DNA of 64,000 bases from Sphingobacteriaceae bacterium (GCA_013824115.1 PNNG01000010.1:122461-186460), one strand, 5' to 3'. Shown: positions 23,781-33,099, numbered from the stretch's first letter. Program-made: numbers and translations. The notes: generated by a model from the letters alone, not told the origin.

Positions 23781-25805
23781 TTACCAAATAAGAACCTGCT
23801 TGCTCTCCTCGGCGACCATGGCTTGACCGGGCTGACAACCCCATGCCTCGCGGAATTCGGGCATATTGGCCAATGGACCACGCACGCGGTATTCACCGGG
23901 TGAATGTGAATCGGTAATGATGCGTTTACGTAGCTCCTTTTCGGAAATATTTTGTGACCAAACCGTAGCCCAGCCCAGGAAAAAGCGCTGCTGCCAGGTA
24001 AATCCATCGATGGTGCCACTCAGGTCCTTTCCTTCGTTGGCGTGCTTGTAGGCGTAATAAGCCATGGTAAGACCCGCCAAATCGGCGATATTTTCGCCCT
24101 GGGTGAGGCTGCCATTGATGAAGATGCCATCCAACACTTCGTAGCCATTGAATTGGGCCACCATGCGACCCGTCCGCTCTTCAAAAAGCTTGCGGTCTTG
24201 TTCGGTCCACCAGTTGCTGAGGTTGCCCTTGGCGTCGTATTTACTGCCCTTATCATCGAAACCGTGTGAAAATTCGTGGCCAATCACTGCGCCTATGCCC
24301 CCGTAATTCACCGCATCTTCGGCATTCGGGTCGTAAAATGGAGGCTGCAAAATGCCGGCAGGGAACACAATTTCATTGCGGCTGGGCGAATAGTAGGCAT
24401 TTACGGTTTGCGGCGTCATGCCCCACTCGGTTTTGTCGATGGGCTGGCCAATTTTACCAATCATTTCGCGGTATCCGAACAGGCGCACTTGCATTACATT
24501 TTCGAAGAGGGTTTCAGCGCTGATTTTTACACTGCTGTAATCTTTCCATTTGTCGGGATAGCCAATTTTGTATTCAAAAGCAGCCAGTTTCACCAAAGCC
24601 TGGGCCTTGGTTTCGGCACTCATCCATGAGAGGGCTTCGATGCGGGCTTTGAAAGCATGGCGAAGGTGCTCTACCATCTCGCCTACTTTTTTCTTGGCTT
24701 CGGCACTAAAATGCTCTTTCACGAATAATTGTCCTACTACTTCACCCAAGCTGCCATTGGTAAGGTTAATAGCGCGCTCCCATCGGGGCTTCATCACCGT
24801 GGTACCGCTGAGGGTGGTAGAATAGAAACCGAACTGGGCCTTTTCAAATCGGCTGTCGAGGATACCGGCTGAACCATTGAGTACCGACCACTTGAGGTAG
24901 TTGCGCAAATCGGCCAGAGGTGTATTAGTGACAATCGTTTGCATGCCCTTGAGAAAATCGGGTTGAGAAACCACCAAATCTTCAAATTTTGGTACGCCTG
25001 CAGCTTTGAAGAAATCGGCCCAAGGGGTAGCGCCAAACTGCGGATGATCTGTAAAAGCCTGGTAGCTGAATTTGTTGTAAGTCTTGTCGGGATCGCGGCG
25101 CTCCACACGGGTCATGCTGATTTCGGCCAGGGCCTTTTCGAGCTTGTAAACCCGCTCAGCTGCCTTGTCGGGATTCACGATTCCGCCCATCTTGAACAAA
25201 TCGGTCATATAAGCCACATAGGCCTTTTGGATGGCCAATGAGGCTTCGTCGGTTTTGGTGTAATAATCACGATCGGGCAAGGCAATGCCGCCTTGTCCGA
25301 GGTATAGGATATTGGCTTCACTGTTTTTAGCATCGATGCCCACATAAAAGCTGAAGAAGCCCCCAAAACCTTCGCTGCGCATTTCGCCAAGGAAGCTCAT
25401 GAGCTGCTTTTTGTCTTTAAGCCCGTCAATTTTGGCCAAATAAGGCTGAATGGGCGTGAAGCCCCGCTTGTTCAACAGCGCTTCGTTCATGGCCGATTTG
25501 TAGAAATCGCCCACCAATTGCTCGGCACTGCCTGCCGCAAAACCGTTTTTATCGCGCAGGAGACGATCGAGGATGGCGCGGATTTTCTCGTCGTTTTGCT
25601 TTGCCAATTTATTAAAGGTACCCCAGCGGCTTTCGGTTGCGGGCATGGGGTTGTTTTTCATCCAGCCGCCCGCTGCAAAGGCATAAAAATTGTCGCATGC
25701 GCTGGCGGTAATGTCGAGGTTGCTGCTATCGACCCCAGAGCGCAACTGCTGTGCGGGAGACTGCAAGCTGGCCACTGCCAAAAGGCTGGTAAGTAAATGC
25801 TTCAT
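23781..25805 (-). CDS. M13-family (neprilysin-like) zinc metallopeptidase
   Basis: A 674-aa peptidase with an N-terminal signal peptide (MKHLLTSLLAVASLQSPAQQ). The zinc motif HEFSH is in VIGHEFSHGFDDKGSKYD, with the third ligand Glu in GENIADLAGLTMAYYAYK. Other hallmarks are NAYYSPSRNEIVFPAGILQPPFYDPNAEDAVNYGGIGA and the closing W. M13 enzymes cleave short peptides on the amino side of hydrophobic residues. In Bacteroidota they are periplasmic or surface-exposed. The length equals that of the family. It is a monocistronic gene with a near-consensus -7 element (TATATTTC) 17 nt upstream on the minus strand. Confidence 0.95.
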   Translation of the reverse strand: MKHLLTSLLAVASLQSPAQQLRSGVDSSNLDITASACDNFYAFAAGGWMKNNPMPATESRWGTFNKLAKQNDEKIRAILDRLLRDKNGFAAGSAEQLVGDFYKSAMNEALLNKRGFTPIQPYLAKIDGLKDKKQLMSFLGEMRSEGFGGFFSFYVGIDAKNSEANILYLGQGGIALPDRDYYTKTDEASLAIQKAYVAYMTDLFKMGGIVNPDKAAERVYKLEKALAEISMTRVERRDPDKTYNKFSYQAFTDHPQFGATPWADFFKAAGVPKFEDLVVSQPDFLKGMQTIVTNTPLADLRNYLKWSVLNGSAGILDSRFEKAQFGFYSTTLSGTTVMKPRWERAINLTNGSLGEVVGQLFVKEHFSAEAKKKVGEMVEHLRHAFKARIEALSWMSAETKAQALVKLAAFEYKIGYPDKWKDYSSVKISAETLFENVMQVRLFGYREMIGKIGQPIDKTEWGMTPQTVNAYYSPSRNEIVFPAGILQPPFYDPNAEDAVNYGGIGAVIGHEFSHGFDDKGSKYDAKGNLSNWWTEQDRKLFEERTGRMVAQFNGYEVLDGIFINGSLTQGENIADLAGLTMAYYAYKHANEGKDLSGTIDGFTWQQRFFLGWATVWSQNISEKELRKRIITDSHSPGEYRVRGPLANMPEFREAWGCQPGQAMVAEESKQVLIW

Positions 25806-25929
25806 AGGTAAAAATTTACCGGAAATATAGGGAAAGGCCGCAAAATGGAGGGCATGATACTGCAGCCAAAGCGATTTTTAGTAATCATTCACGTCGAATG
25901 ACTATTTTAGCGATTCTAAAAAACCTAAT

Positions 25930-26328
25930 ATGACAAAAAGAATTTTAGGATGGATGTTGGTAGGCGGATTGGCATTGGCTGCTTGTAAAAAAGAACCAGT
26001 ACCCATTCCTGAGCCCATTCCCACCAAGACTGAGATGCTTACCAAATCATGGAAGCCCGACAGTTTGTTTGTTGATGGCAACAATGTAACTGCCCTGTTT
26101 GCATCGGCTCGTTGGGCATTCCGCACCGACAACAAATATGTAATTAGCACCTTTCTTGGCGCCGATAGTGGCTCATGGGCTTTCGCTAATAATGAAACCC
26201 AAATTGTCCTTGACCCAGGTCCCGACCAAGAAGTTTGGAACATAGAAACCCTTACCACTTCTTTATTGCGTGTAAATGCATCGGACGTAGATGGTACTTT
26301 GCGTGCCCAGTTTAGTCCTGCTCCTTGA
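25930..26328 (+). CDS. Small hypothetical lipoprotein
   Basis: A 132-aa protein with a clear lipoprotein signal: MTKRILGWMLVGGLALAACKKEPVPIPEPIP, lipidated Cys19, followed by a proline-rich linker. The remainder (TEMLTKSWKPDSLFVDGNNVTALFASARWAFRTDNKYVIS) looks like the small lipocalin-like/DUF-type lipoproteins common in Bacteroidota, where a WxP-type start precedes a compact beta barrel. No catalytic residues can be named. It stands alone between two divergent or convergent genes and shares a terminator with the DUF5686 gene. Confidence 0.75.
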   Translation: MTKRILGWMLVGGLALAACKKEPVPIPEPIPTKTEMLTKSWKPDSLFVDGNNVTALFASARWAFRTDNKYVISTFLGADSGSWAFANNETQIVLDPGPDQEVWNIETLTTSLLRVNASDVDGTLRAQFSPAP

Positions 26329-26349
26329 TTGAAAGCACTGAGATTAACC

Positions 26350-26374
26350 AAAAGCCGGATTCGTCCGGCTTTTT
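26350..26374. terminator. Shared bidirectional terminator (lipoprotein / DUF5686 gene)
   Basis: A perfect 10-bp stem AAAAGCCGGA / TCCGGCTTTT with a TTCG tetraloop lies between two convergent stops. T-runs follow on both strands. Confidence 0.88.
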
Positions 26375-26377
26375 CGT

Positions 26378-28879
26378 TTAAAAGCGAACCCCAAAGCGCA
26401 CGCCCCCTTGCACGGGCAAGATGTTGTTGGCAGAAATGAAAAAATCAACCCCAACGAGGCGGAATGGGCCACTGATGTTGTAGCCCAATTCGGCATGCCG
26501 CACCAGCGGCGTGTAGAGCGCTGATGCGAAAAAGGCCTCATCGATGCCCAAAGTGCGGAAGTAATGCCACTGGGTAAGTGCCAATCGGCCAAAACGATAA
26601 ACGCCAAAGGCTTTCAAATAACTGGCATTGGTGCTGAATTGGTAAACGGGCAAGTTGCGGAAATAGGGCGATTCGCTGCTTTGCAGGAGCGATTGGAAAG
26701 CATTGAAGTGGGTAAAATCGAGGAAATATTGGGGAGGACTGAGGAAAAGTCCGGCATTGGCAGCAAAAGTGAGGCTATTGCCCTTTTGCAAGCTTTTATA
26801 CTGGCTGATGCCCATATCGGCCTTCCAAAAGGTGCTACCCGTATGTCCACCTACCAACTGAAAAGTAAGGATTGGCTTATTCCGATTGGCCACCCGCTCT
26901 TCGCCGTTAATGATGGCCTGTTTTGCCCAAGGGCGCCACTCTATTTCGCCATGCCATCCAATAAAATGATGGGCGTTGAAGGCCGTCACCGGCAGGTGCA
27001 AATTGCTTGGCGCATTTTTCGACCAACGATTGGGCGCGGTGAAAAAAGCGAATTGAGCCTGGTTTTGCAAGGGCGAGCGGAACTCGTATTCTAGACCTCC
27101 TTTGAGTTGCCATTGTGGACTCAAATTGCGGCCTGCTTGTAGTTCTACAAAGGATTTTTCATAGAGCTTGAGGATATTATCGTTGTAAAGCAGGGTTTGA
27201 ACCAGGTTTACGGCCGGACTGATGGGATTTTCTCTATTGTACTGCGAAATATCGGTACCAGCGGCAATGCGCCATTGGTAATGGGCGCGGTTGTGTTCAT
27301 GGTAAGCATTGACGAGGAGACGGTCGCGGGCAAAAGAATAGCGGGCATTGAGGCCCCATTGTTCGTTGCTGGTGCGTGACTTGCGAATGGTATAGCGCAG
27401 ATGTGATCCCAGCACTACGCCCTCAACGGTATTGTAGAAATCGACGCGCTGCAAGAAATCGAAAGCCAAACCTCGGTAGGTGAGTTGTTTGCTGTATCCC
27501 ACCCGTTCGATGAATGGCCCCAACCGATAGGTATGACCTGTGATGGGGTGATACCATCGAAATCGGTTGTTTCTGCCGGCAGTATCGGCTTTTAAATTTT
27601 TGACAACATAAATCGAATCAGCCTCTCGGTAGCCTATTATTTCATTTTCTTCGAGGGGCATTTGGCGCAATTCGCTCCACATGGAGTCGGGAGTGACCCG
27701 GGCCAGCGTATCCACTTCGTAGTTGTAGCGAATCACATCGAGTGAATCGGGAATTTGTTCGGTTTGTTTTTTCAGCTTTTTAGCTTCTTCGCGTGCGGCG
27801 CGGTTGCCTTTGGTTCCTTCTTCAAAACGCGGGCGTTCGGCTGGGCGAAGCGTCATCAAGGCGGCGGCATCGGTAGTAATGCGGTAATTGCGTACCGAGG
27901 TAACATAGCGGACATCGGCAGTTGCACCTAAATAATTGGCCCGCAGCTTAACATCTTGTTTCACGGGCATCCACACCTCCCCAAAGGCTTGGTATTCTTG
28001 CTGAAGGTGGTATTCTACCCCATTGTCGTCGCGGTAGCGTACATCAAGCGCATGAATCGACATACTTGGCTCGAGCAGATACAGATCGCCACTAAGCAAG
28101 TAAGGCCCCTTGGTACGGGCTTCAACGCCTATGCGCACCAATTTGAGGTCGCCCTCCTGCTTTTCGCCCCGGTAGGCAAAGCGGTAATTGGCAAATGCTC
28201 TTCCAGACAGCGGAGAAATGATTTCGCCCACATTGGGTCGGTAGAAGTTGAAGTTGGCGAAATTGATGGTGGGACTACTTCCTGGGGGCAGATTGGAGCG
28301 GATGCTGACCACTTTTTCGCTGAAAGTAGATGGAAAGCGGTATTTGATTTCACTCACCGATTCGAGCAAATAGGTGGTGCCCAATTTGATGTTTTCGCTT
28401 TCCATCAGTTTTCGGACGGCCCAGGGGGCTTTGATAACGGTTAAAGTGCCTTTCACATAGCTTTTGGCCTCGTAGCTGCTCACGGCTGCCAAGTGCAGGG
28501 GCGCGTTGCGGATGGCGCGGCGCATGATGCTGTAGGCCGGGTCTTCGGCACGCGCATTCACTTTGATTTCGCCCAACTCAAATACTTGGCGGGTAAGGGC
28601 AAACTCGCGGCTAAGTCCATTGCTACCTAATTCCACATATACCTTTTGGGCATTGTAGCCGAGATAGTGCAGTTGTAAGGTATAGCCACCAGCGGGTAAA
28701 TAAATTTCGAACCGTCCGCTTTCGTTGCTGATGGTGCTGTGGCTGCCTGGCGTGAGTGAAAGTGAAGCATAGGGTAATCCCTGTCCTTTTTCGTCAGTTA
28801 CACGGCCACGAAAAGCCACATTTTGGGCATTTGCCGCCAGCACGATGAAACAGAAAAGACAGAGGAGCCAAAAGCGCAT
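26378..28879 (-). CDS. DUF5686-family outer-membrane protein with carboxypeptidase-regulatory domain
   Basis: An 833-aa protein with signal peptide MRFWLLCLFCFIVLAANAQ. A CarboxypepD_reg-like beta sandwich (about 20-110: VAFRGRVTDEKGQGLPYASLSLTPGSHSTISNESGRFEIYLPAGGY) follows, then a long region typical of the DUF5686 family and a C-terminal beta-barrel rich in aromatic strands, ending VQGGVRFGVRF. The ending phenylalanine is typical of Bacteroidota outer-membrane barrels. No function has been assigned to the family, to my knowledge. The track start at 29062 adds 61 residues before the signal peptide, so I used the ATG at 28879. It is convergent with the small lipoprotein. Confidence 0.82.
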   Translation of the reverse strand: MRFWLLCLFCFIVLAANAQNVAFRGRVTDEKGQGLPYASLSLTPGSHSTISNESGRFEIYLPAGGYTLQLHYLGYNAQKVYVELGSNGLSREFALTRQVFELGEIKVNARAEDPAYSIMRRAIRNAPLHLAAVSSYEAKSYVKGTLTVIKAPWAVRKLMESENIKLGTTYLLESVSEIKYRFPSTFSEKVVSIRSNLPPGSSPTINFANFNFYRPNVGEIISPLSGRAFANYRFAYRGEKQEGDLKLVRIGVEARTKGPYLLSGDLYLLEPSMSIHALDVRYRDDNGVEYHLQQEYQAFGEVWMPVKQDVKLRANYLGATADVRYVTSVRNYRITTDAAALMTLRPAERPRFEEGTKGNRAAREEAKKLKKQTEQIPDSLDVIRYNYEVDTLARVTPDSMWSELRQMPLEENEIIGYREADSIYVVKNLKADTAGRNNRFRWYHPITGHTYRLGPFIERVGYSKQLTYRGLAFDFLQRVDFYNTVEGVVLGSHLRYTIRKSRTSNEQWGLNARYSFARDRLLVNAYHEHNRAHYQWRIAAGTDISQYNRENPISPAVNLVQTLLYNDNILKLYEKSFVELQAGRNLSPQWQLKGGLEYEFRSPLQNQAQFAFFTAPNRWSKNAPSNLHLPVTAFNAHHFIGWHGEIEWRPWAKQAIINGEERVANRNKPILTFQLVGGHTGSTFWKADMGISQYKSLQKGNSLTFAANAGLFLSPPQYFLDFTHFNAFQSLLQSSESPYFRNLPVYQFSTNASYLKAFGVYRFGRLALTQWHYFRTLGIDEAFFASALYTPLVRHAELGYNISGPFRLVGVDFFISANNILPVQGGVRFGVRF

Positions 28880-29094
28880 ACGACCTCTAAGATGCAGCAG
28901 AAACGCGAAGATTAAAAATTTAGAAAGCCTGTTGTTTGTTTTTTGTTTAATTCGGGCTAAAGTGTGGGGCTGATTGCCAAAACAGCCTCGCTGCGCAAGG
29001 GTCGGATTTGGCCACCAAAAACGATTTCCGTTTATTTCGACGAAACCAAAAGGTGTATTCATCGAAAAGTTGAAAACAACGCCAACAGAAAGCT

Positions 29095-29102
29095 TATTTT
29101 CG
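29095..29102 (+). promoter_or_regulatory. Near-consensus -7 element (TATTTTCG) for ppa
   Basis: TATTTTCG is one mismatch from TAnnTTTG. A TTG at 29070 lies 22 nt upstream, close to the expected -33 spacing. The ATG is 16 nt downstream. Confidence 0.4.
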
Positions 29103-29118
29103 TTGCCCCATTGAAAGT

Positions 29119-29670
29119 ATGAAACACAGACGCTTTAACCCTTGGCACCATGGTGCCACCGATTACGATCCCAAAGGACTCATCAACGGCATTATCGAAA
29201 TTCCGAAAGGAAGCCGTGCCAAATACGAACTCGACAAAGAAAGCGGCATGCTGCGTCTCGACCGCGTGCTGTATTCATCTGTTTATTATCCGGCCAATTA
29301 CGGCTTCATTCCGCAGACCTATTGCGATGACCATGATCCGCTCGACATCCTCATCCTCTCGCAGATTGATGTGCAGCCGCTTTGCATGGTGCCTGCCAAA
29401 GTCATTGGCGTGATGCGGATGTTAGACCAGGGCGAGGCCGACGATAAACTCATTGCCGTGGCTGCTGGTGATCCCAGCGTAAACCACTACAACGACATCA
29501 AGGAGTTGCCGCGCCACTTCATCAGCGAGATGCGCAACTTTTTTGAAGACTACAAAAAGCTGGAGCATAAAGAAGTAATCGTAGAAGATTTCCTCGACCG
29601 CAATATGGCCATCCAAATTCTGGAGGATGCCCTGGATTTGTATAAGGAGAAATTTGGGCAAGAAGGCTGA
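29119..29670 (+). CDS. ppa: Inorganic pyrophosphatase (family I)
   Basis: A 183-aa soluble enzyme that hydrolyses diphosphate to phosphate, pulling biosynthetic reactions forward. The active-site signature is [11 protein letters not shown] (Asp cluster binding Mg2+), with [17 protein letters not shown] upstream and [16 protein letters not shown] before it. The later motif [15 protein letters not shown] carries further metal ligands. The length and order match family I enzymes. It is a single-gene unit; the downstream 870 bp contain the 103-bp repeat array. Confidence 0.96.
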   Translation: MKHRRFNPWHHGATDYDPKGLINGIIEIPKGSRAKYELDKESGMLRLDRVLYSSVYYPANYGFIPQTYCDDHDPLDILILSQIDVQPLCMVPAKVIGVMRMLDQGEADDKLIAVAAGDPSVNHYNDIKELPRHFISEMRNFFEDYKKLEHKEVIVEDFLDRNMAIQILEDALDLYKEKFGQEG

Positions 29671-29853
29671 TGGCATTTTGTCGGCTGCGCCTTCCTTTTG
29701 AAACACAGAGGGCACGCTGCAAGCCCCGGCCATCCGGGGGAAGACACGGAGATTGAAAATTCCACTGAATCAAAAGCCTGTAAAGCCGGATTTATACTTT
29801 AGGTGCAGCTACCGGCCCTTTAATCTGTCCGACAAACGGATACGGAACACGTT

Positions 29854-30495
29854 GATTGGGCGGATGATCACTGATGAAGTGGCAATTCATCCAAAATCCG
29901 CAATAATCAGCCTCATCCGCGTCATCTGCGGTCCATGATGGAACACGGAAAACACTGATTGGGCGGATGATCGCTGATGAAGTGGTGCATCATCCAAAAT
30001 CTGCTAAAATCAGCCTCATCTGCGTCATCTGCGGTCCATTTTGGAACACGGAATACGCTGATTGGGCGGATGATCGCTGATGAAGTGGTGCATCATCCAA
30101 AATCCGCTAAAATCAGCCTCATCTGCGTCATCTGCGGTCCATGATGGAACACGGAACACGCTGATTGGGCGGATGATCGCTGATGAAGTGGCAATTCATC
30201 CAAAATCCGCTAAAATCAGCCTCATCCGCGTCATCTGCGGTCCATTTTGGAACACGGAACACGCTGATTGGGCGGATGATCGCTGATAAAAAGGTGCAGC
30301 ATCCAAAATCCGCTAAAATCAGCCTCATCTGCGTCATCTGCGGTCCATCATGGAACACGGAACACGCTGATTGGGCGGATGATCACTGATGAAGTGGCAA
30401 TTCATCCAAAATCCGCAATAATCAGCCTCATCCGCGTCATCTGCGGTCCATCATAGAACACGGAAAACACTGATTGTACGGATAGTCACGGATAA
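29854..30495. repeat. Tandem array of a 103-bp unit (six copies plus a fragment)
   Basis: The motif GATTGGGCGGATGATC recurs at 29854, 29957, 30060, 30163, 30266 and 30369, always 103 bp apart, and a decayed copy starts at 30472. Each unit contains GCGGATGATCGCTGATGAAG and, further on, CCTCATCCGCGTCATCTGCGG, which are imperfect reverse complements, so each unit can fold on itself. CTGATT/AATCAG gives a second pairing. Units fall into subtypes in the loop (CAATTCAT in 1, 4 and 6; TGCATCAT in 2 and 3; TGCAGCAT in 5). ORFs across it in the track are by-products of the repeat. It fills nearly all of the gap between ppa and the photolyase gene; the 29671-29853 lead-in shows nothing else. Confidence 0.95.
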
Positions 30496-30537
30496 ACTCG
30501 TTGGTTTGCCTTGTAGCAAGTATACAAGGCCGTTTCT

Positions 30538-32082
30538 TCACAGTTCATCCAGGTTCGCCAAGTAGGCGGCTGCCTGCTTTTGCAAGGCCGCCTGCTGCCC
30601 GGCATCCATCTTGTCCCAAGTACGGTACACCATGCCAATGCGCGGATTTTTCTCGAGGAGCGCACGGTGGCGAGCGTGGAAATCCCAGTACAAACTATTG
30701 AATGGACAAGCCTTCGGGCCTGTCTTCTGCTTTTTATCGTAATAGCAACCGCTGCAGTAGTCGCTCATTTTGTCGATGTAGTTGGCACTGCTCACATAGG
30801 GCTTGCTGCCCACAATGCCGCCATCGGCAAACTGGCTCATGCCGCGGGTATTGGTAATTTCTACCCACTCAATGGCATCCACATAAATGCCGAGGTACCA
30901 TCGATCCACCTCATCAGGGTGAATACCAGCCAACAAGGCAAAATTGCCCGTAATCATCAGCCGCTGGATGTGGTGGGCATAACCCTCTTCCAAACTCTGC
31001 CCGATAGCGTGCTGCAGACAAGCCATGCGGGTTTTACCGGTCCAGTACCAGGACGGTAGTGGCCGCTCGTGCCCAAAGTAATTCATGTGGTAGTAGCCAG
31101 GCACGTGCCCCCAGTAAATGCCGCGCATGAACTCACGCCAACCCAAAATTTGGCGGATGAAGCCTTCCACTGCCGATAGCGGATAGCGCTCGGGAGATTG
31201 TCTCCACGCACTTTCGGCGGCACGTACCACTTCATCGGGACCAATCAACTTCATGTTCAACGCAAAACTCAGGCGCGAGTGGAACAAGAAACGGTGACGT
31301 CGGGTCATGGCATCCTGGTAATCGCCAAAAGCCGGCAGCATTTCGGCCACAAAAAAAGCCAGCAAGCTGCGTGCCTCCTCTGGGGTGATGGGCCAGCGCA
31401 GCATGCCATCGACTGGCAGCTTGCCCAGCCATTGTACACCTTGAGCACGCAACCAATCGGCCAATTCGGCTACCGGATGGGCAGGCAGCGGCGGCTCGGG
31501 GAAGAAGATGCCTGCGGGTACGGCTTTGCGGTTTTCTGCATCAAAGTTCCAGCGCTCGCCCACAGGCTCTTCACCCGCCATGAGCACCTGGTGGCGTTTG
31601 CGCATGTGGCGGTAGAAGCTTTCCATGAGCCAGGTCTTTTTGCCCTTGAACAAAAAGGCCGCTTCGTCGCGGGTGGTGTAAAAATGTTCGGTATCGTATA
31701 TGCCGTACGAAATGCCTGCTTCGGCGGTGAAATGGCGGAGTTCTTTGTCGAGCCGGTACTCATCGGGCAGTTGGTATTCTAAGCGACGAGCGCCAGTTGC
31801 TTCGCGTAACAACTGTAAATTAGCAGTGATGCTGTGCTGGTTGCCGGGTTCATCAAGTTGGATGTAATAAACCTCATGCCCCTGCTGCTTCAACCAGGCC
31901 GCAAAACTGCGCATGGCCATGAAAAAGCCGGCGATTTTTTGGATGTGGTGGGTCACATAATCGGTCTCGCTGCGGCACTCCATGAGCACGTACAGCGTAC
32001 TGCTATTTTGCTCGCGGTACCAGCTGTGTTCGCGGTTGAGTTGATCGCCCAAAACCAGGCGCAGGGTTTGGTAGGTTTTCAT
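30538..32082 (-). CDS. FeS-type bacterial cryptochrome/(6-4) photolyase
   Basis: A 514-aa flavoprotein of the photolyase-related (FeS-BCP, PhrB-like) branch. It has an N-terminal Rossmann-type antenna domain (LRLVLGDQLNREHSWY...) and a C-terminal FAD domain with WREFMRGIYWGHVPGYYHMNYFGHERPLPSWYWTGKT. Four cysteines, C355 (RMACLQHA), C443, C446 (SDYCSGCYYD) and C459 (GPKACPFN), have the same spacing (88, 3, 13) as the 4Fe-4S ligands I recall for Agrobacterium PhrB (350, 438, 441, 454). The family repairs UV-induced (6-4) photoproducts in light; some members may be photoreceptors. A perfect TATTTTTG promoter element lies 30 nt upstream. Repeat arrays border it on both sides. Confidence 0.93.
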   Translation of the reverse strand: MKTYQTLRLVLGDQLNREHSWYREQNSSTLYVLMECRSETDYVTHHIQKIAGFFMAMRSFAAWLKQQGHEVYYIQLDEPGNQHSITANLQLLREATGARRLEYQLPDEYRLDKELRHFTAEAGISYGIYDTEHFYTTRDEAAFLFKGKKTWLMESFYRHMRKRHQVLMAGEEPVGERWNFDAENRKAVPAGIFFPEPPLPAHPVAELADWLRAQGVQWLGKLPVDGMLRWPITPEEARSLLAFFVAEMLPAFGDYQDAMTRRHRFLFHSRLSFALNMKLIGPDEVVRAAESAWRQSPERYPLSAVEGFIRQILGWREFMRGIYWGHVPGYYHMNYFGHERPLPSWYWTGKTRMACLQHAIGQSLEEGYAHHIQRLMITGNFALLAGIHPDEVDRWYLGIYVDAIEWVEITNTRGMSQFADGGIVGSKPYVSSANYIDKMSDYCSGCYYDKKQKTGPKACPFNSLYWDFHARHRALLEKNPRIGMVYRTWDKMDAGQQAALQKQAAAYLANLDEL

Positions 32083-32112
32083 GCCCTATCGATTTTTAAT
32101 ACCATACTCCTT

Positions 32113-32120
32113 CAAAAATA
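32113..32120 (-). promoter_or_regulatory. -7 promoter element (TATTTTTG) for the photolyase gene
   Basis: A minus-strand exact TAnnTTTG match, 30 nt upstream of the ATG. No good -33 TTG is visible. The flank runs directly into the 81-bp repeats. Confidence 0.45.
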
Positions 32121-32148
32121 GCATCTATTACGATGCCTCATGGGGGTT

Positions 32149-32430
32149 TCCCGCAGACTTCGCAGACCAACGCAGACTGGTGCAAATTGCTTTGCCCTAG
32201 TGGCTGGCGTAACCTCCGGGAGGGGTCCCGCAGACCTCGCAGACTGTCGCAGACCTTGGTAAAAACACCCTACCACACGCTCGTCAAGCTCCTGCTTCGT
32301 AAGTGTTCCCGCAGACCTCGCAGACTGTCGCAGACCTTCGTAAAAACGCCCTACCACACGCACATCAAGCTCCTGCTTCGTAAGTGTTCCCGCAGACCTC
32401 GCAGACTGTCGCAGACCTTCGCAAAAATTA
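32149..32430. repeat. 81-bp repeat array built of CGCAGAC heptamers
   Basis: The block CCCGCAGACCTCGCAGACTGTCGCAGACC occurs at 32227, 32308 and 32389 (81-bp spacing), with a diverged copy at 32150 (77 bp earlier). Inside each block CGCAGAC repeats every 9-10 bp. The intervening 52 bp (GTAAAAACNCCCTACCACACG...CTCCTGCTTCGTAAGTGTT) is also conserved in the second and third intervals. The region carries no real gene; the track ORF over it is repeat read-through. The rest of the 407-bp gap to the DUF429 gene shows nothing further. Confidence 0.92.
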
Positions 32431-32489
32431 GCTCCCTGCACTCCTTGTCCACCGTGGTAAAAACCCAATGCCGCAGGCAACCTACAACC

Positions 32490-33059
32490 TCAAACGTAAA
32501 TTCTCCCCTCCTGTGCCTCGCCATAAGCCTTCGCCAAGCTTTGTTGATACCGCCAGCCAGTGCTTAACGCCAACAGCGCATCAAATTGATGCCAGTTTGT
32601 TGGTGCGGGCAAGTCCACGGGCCAGTGCTTTTGCAAAAGCGCCAAGCAATCCGTCAAATGGGACGTGTCTTTTTTGTAAGCCAGCTTTTTATCGCCTATT
32701 TCCTTCCACAGCGCGCCGGGATAGGCCTCATATACTTCCACCCCCGCCTTCCGCCAGCCAGCAGCCAAACGCATGGCCCGGGCGGTGAGTCCGCCTAAAA
32801 AGAGCGGCGACATAGCCCCCAGCCCGCGGTCACCAGCCCGGTAAAAATAGTCGTTGCCCTCGCCGGTGTACACGCCCGGTAAGCTCAACGGCGCATCCAT
32901 AAAAATTTGCTGGATAGATTTTTCGGCCACCCATTGTTCGAGCAGGGCGTCGGCATCTTGCCCTTTGGCTGTTTGCTCCAATTGCAGCTGCTGCCCATCA
33001 AACCAGGCCAAAACCGTGGTTCCGGCCAGTTTGCTGCCAAAGTCGATGCCTGCTATCAT
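32490..33059 (-). CDS. DUF429 family protein
   Basis: A 189-aa protein beginning MIAGIDFGSKLAGTTVLAW, which resembles the ASKHA/RNase H-like fold start used by DUF429. Further conserved stretches are IFMDAPLSLPGVY and GLTARAMRLAAGWRKAGVEVYEAYPGALW. DUF429 proteins are predicted RNase-H-like enzymes with acidic active-site residues (here D6 and the Asp of FMDAP); no activity is established. The gene is divergent from the lipoprotein gene at 33100, with 40 bp between starts. The function remains unknown. Confidence 0.85.
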   Translation of the reverse strand: MIAGIDFGSKLAGTTVLAWFDGQQLQLEQTAKGQDADALLEQWVAEKSIQQIFMDAPLSLPGVYTGEGNDYFYRAGDRGLGAMSPLFLGGLTARAMRLAAGWRKAGVEVYEAYPGALWKEIGDKKLAYKKDTSHLTDCLALLQKHWPVDLPAPTNWHQFDALLALSTGWRYQQSLAKAYGEAQEGRIYV

Positions 33060-33099
33060 GCCGAAATGAACATACGTGCCGCCATTTTGTTGCTACCTC

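Noticed and set aside
30080-30389. ORFs of 66-76 aa on both strands across the 103-bp repeats
   Set aside because: They arise because a 103-bp unit happens to lack stops in some frames; the translated repeats (NTLIGRMIADEVAIHPKSAKISLI) are copies of the DNA repeat and show no protein-like features.
29854-30495. Possible CRISPR array
   Set aside because: Units are 103 bp with no unique spacers; variation lies inside the repeat, and no cas gene is in the window.
32112-32567. Repetitive ORFs (122 aa minus, 144 aa plus) over the 81-bp array
   Set aside because: The peptide repeats mirror the DNA repeat, no start context is seen, and the composition is arginine- and serine-rich on both strands.
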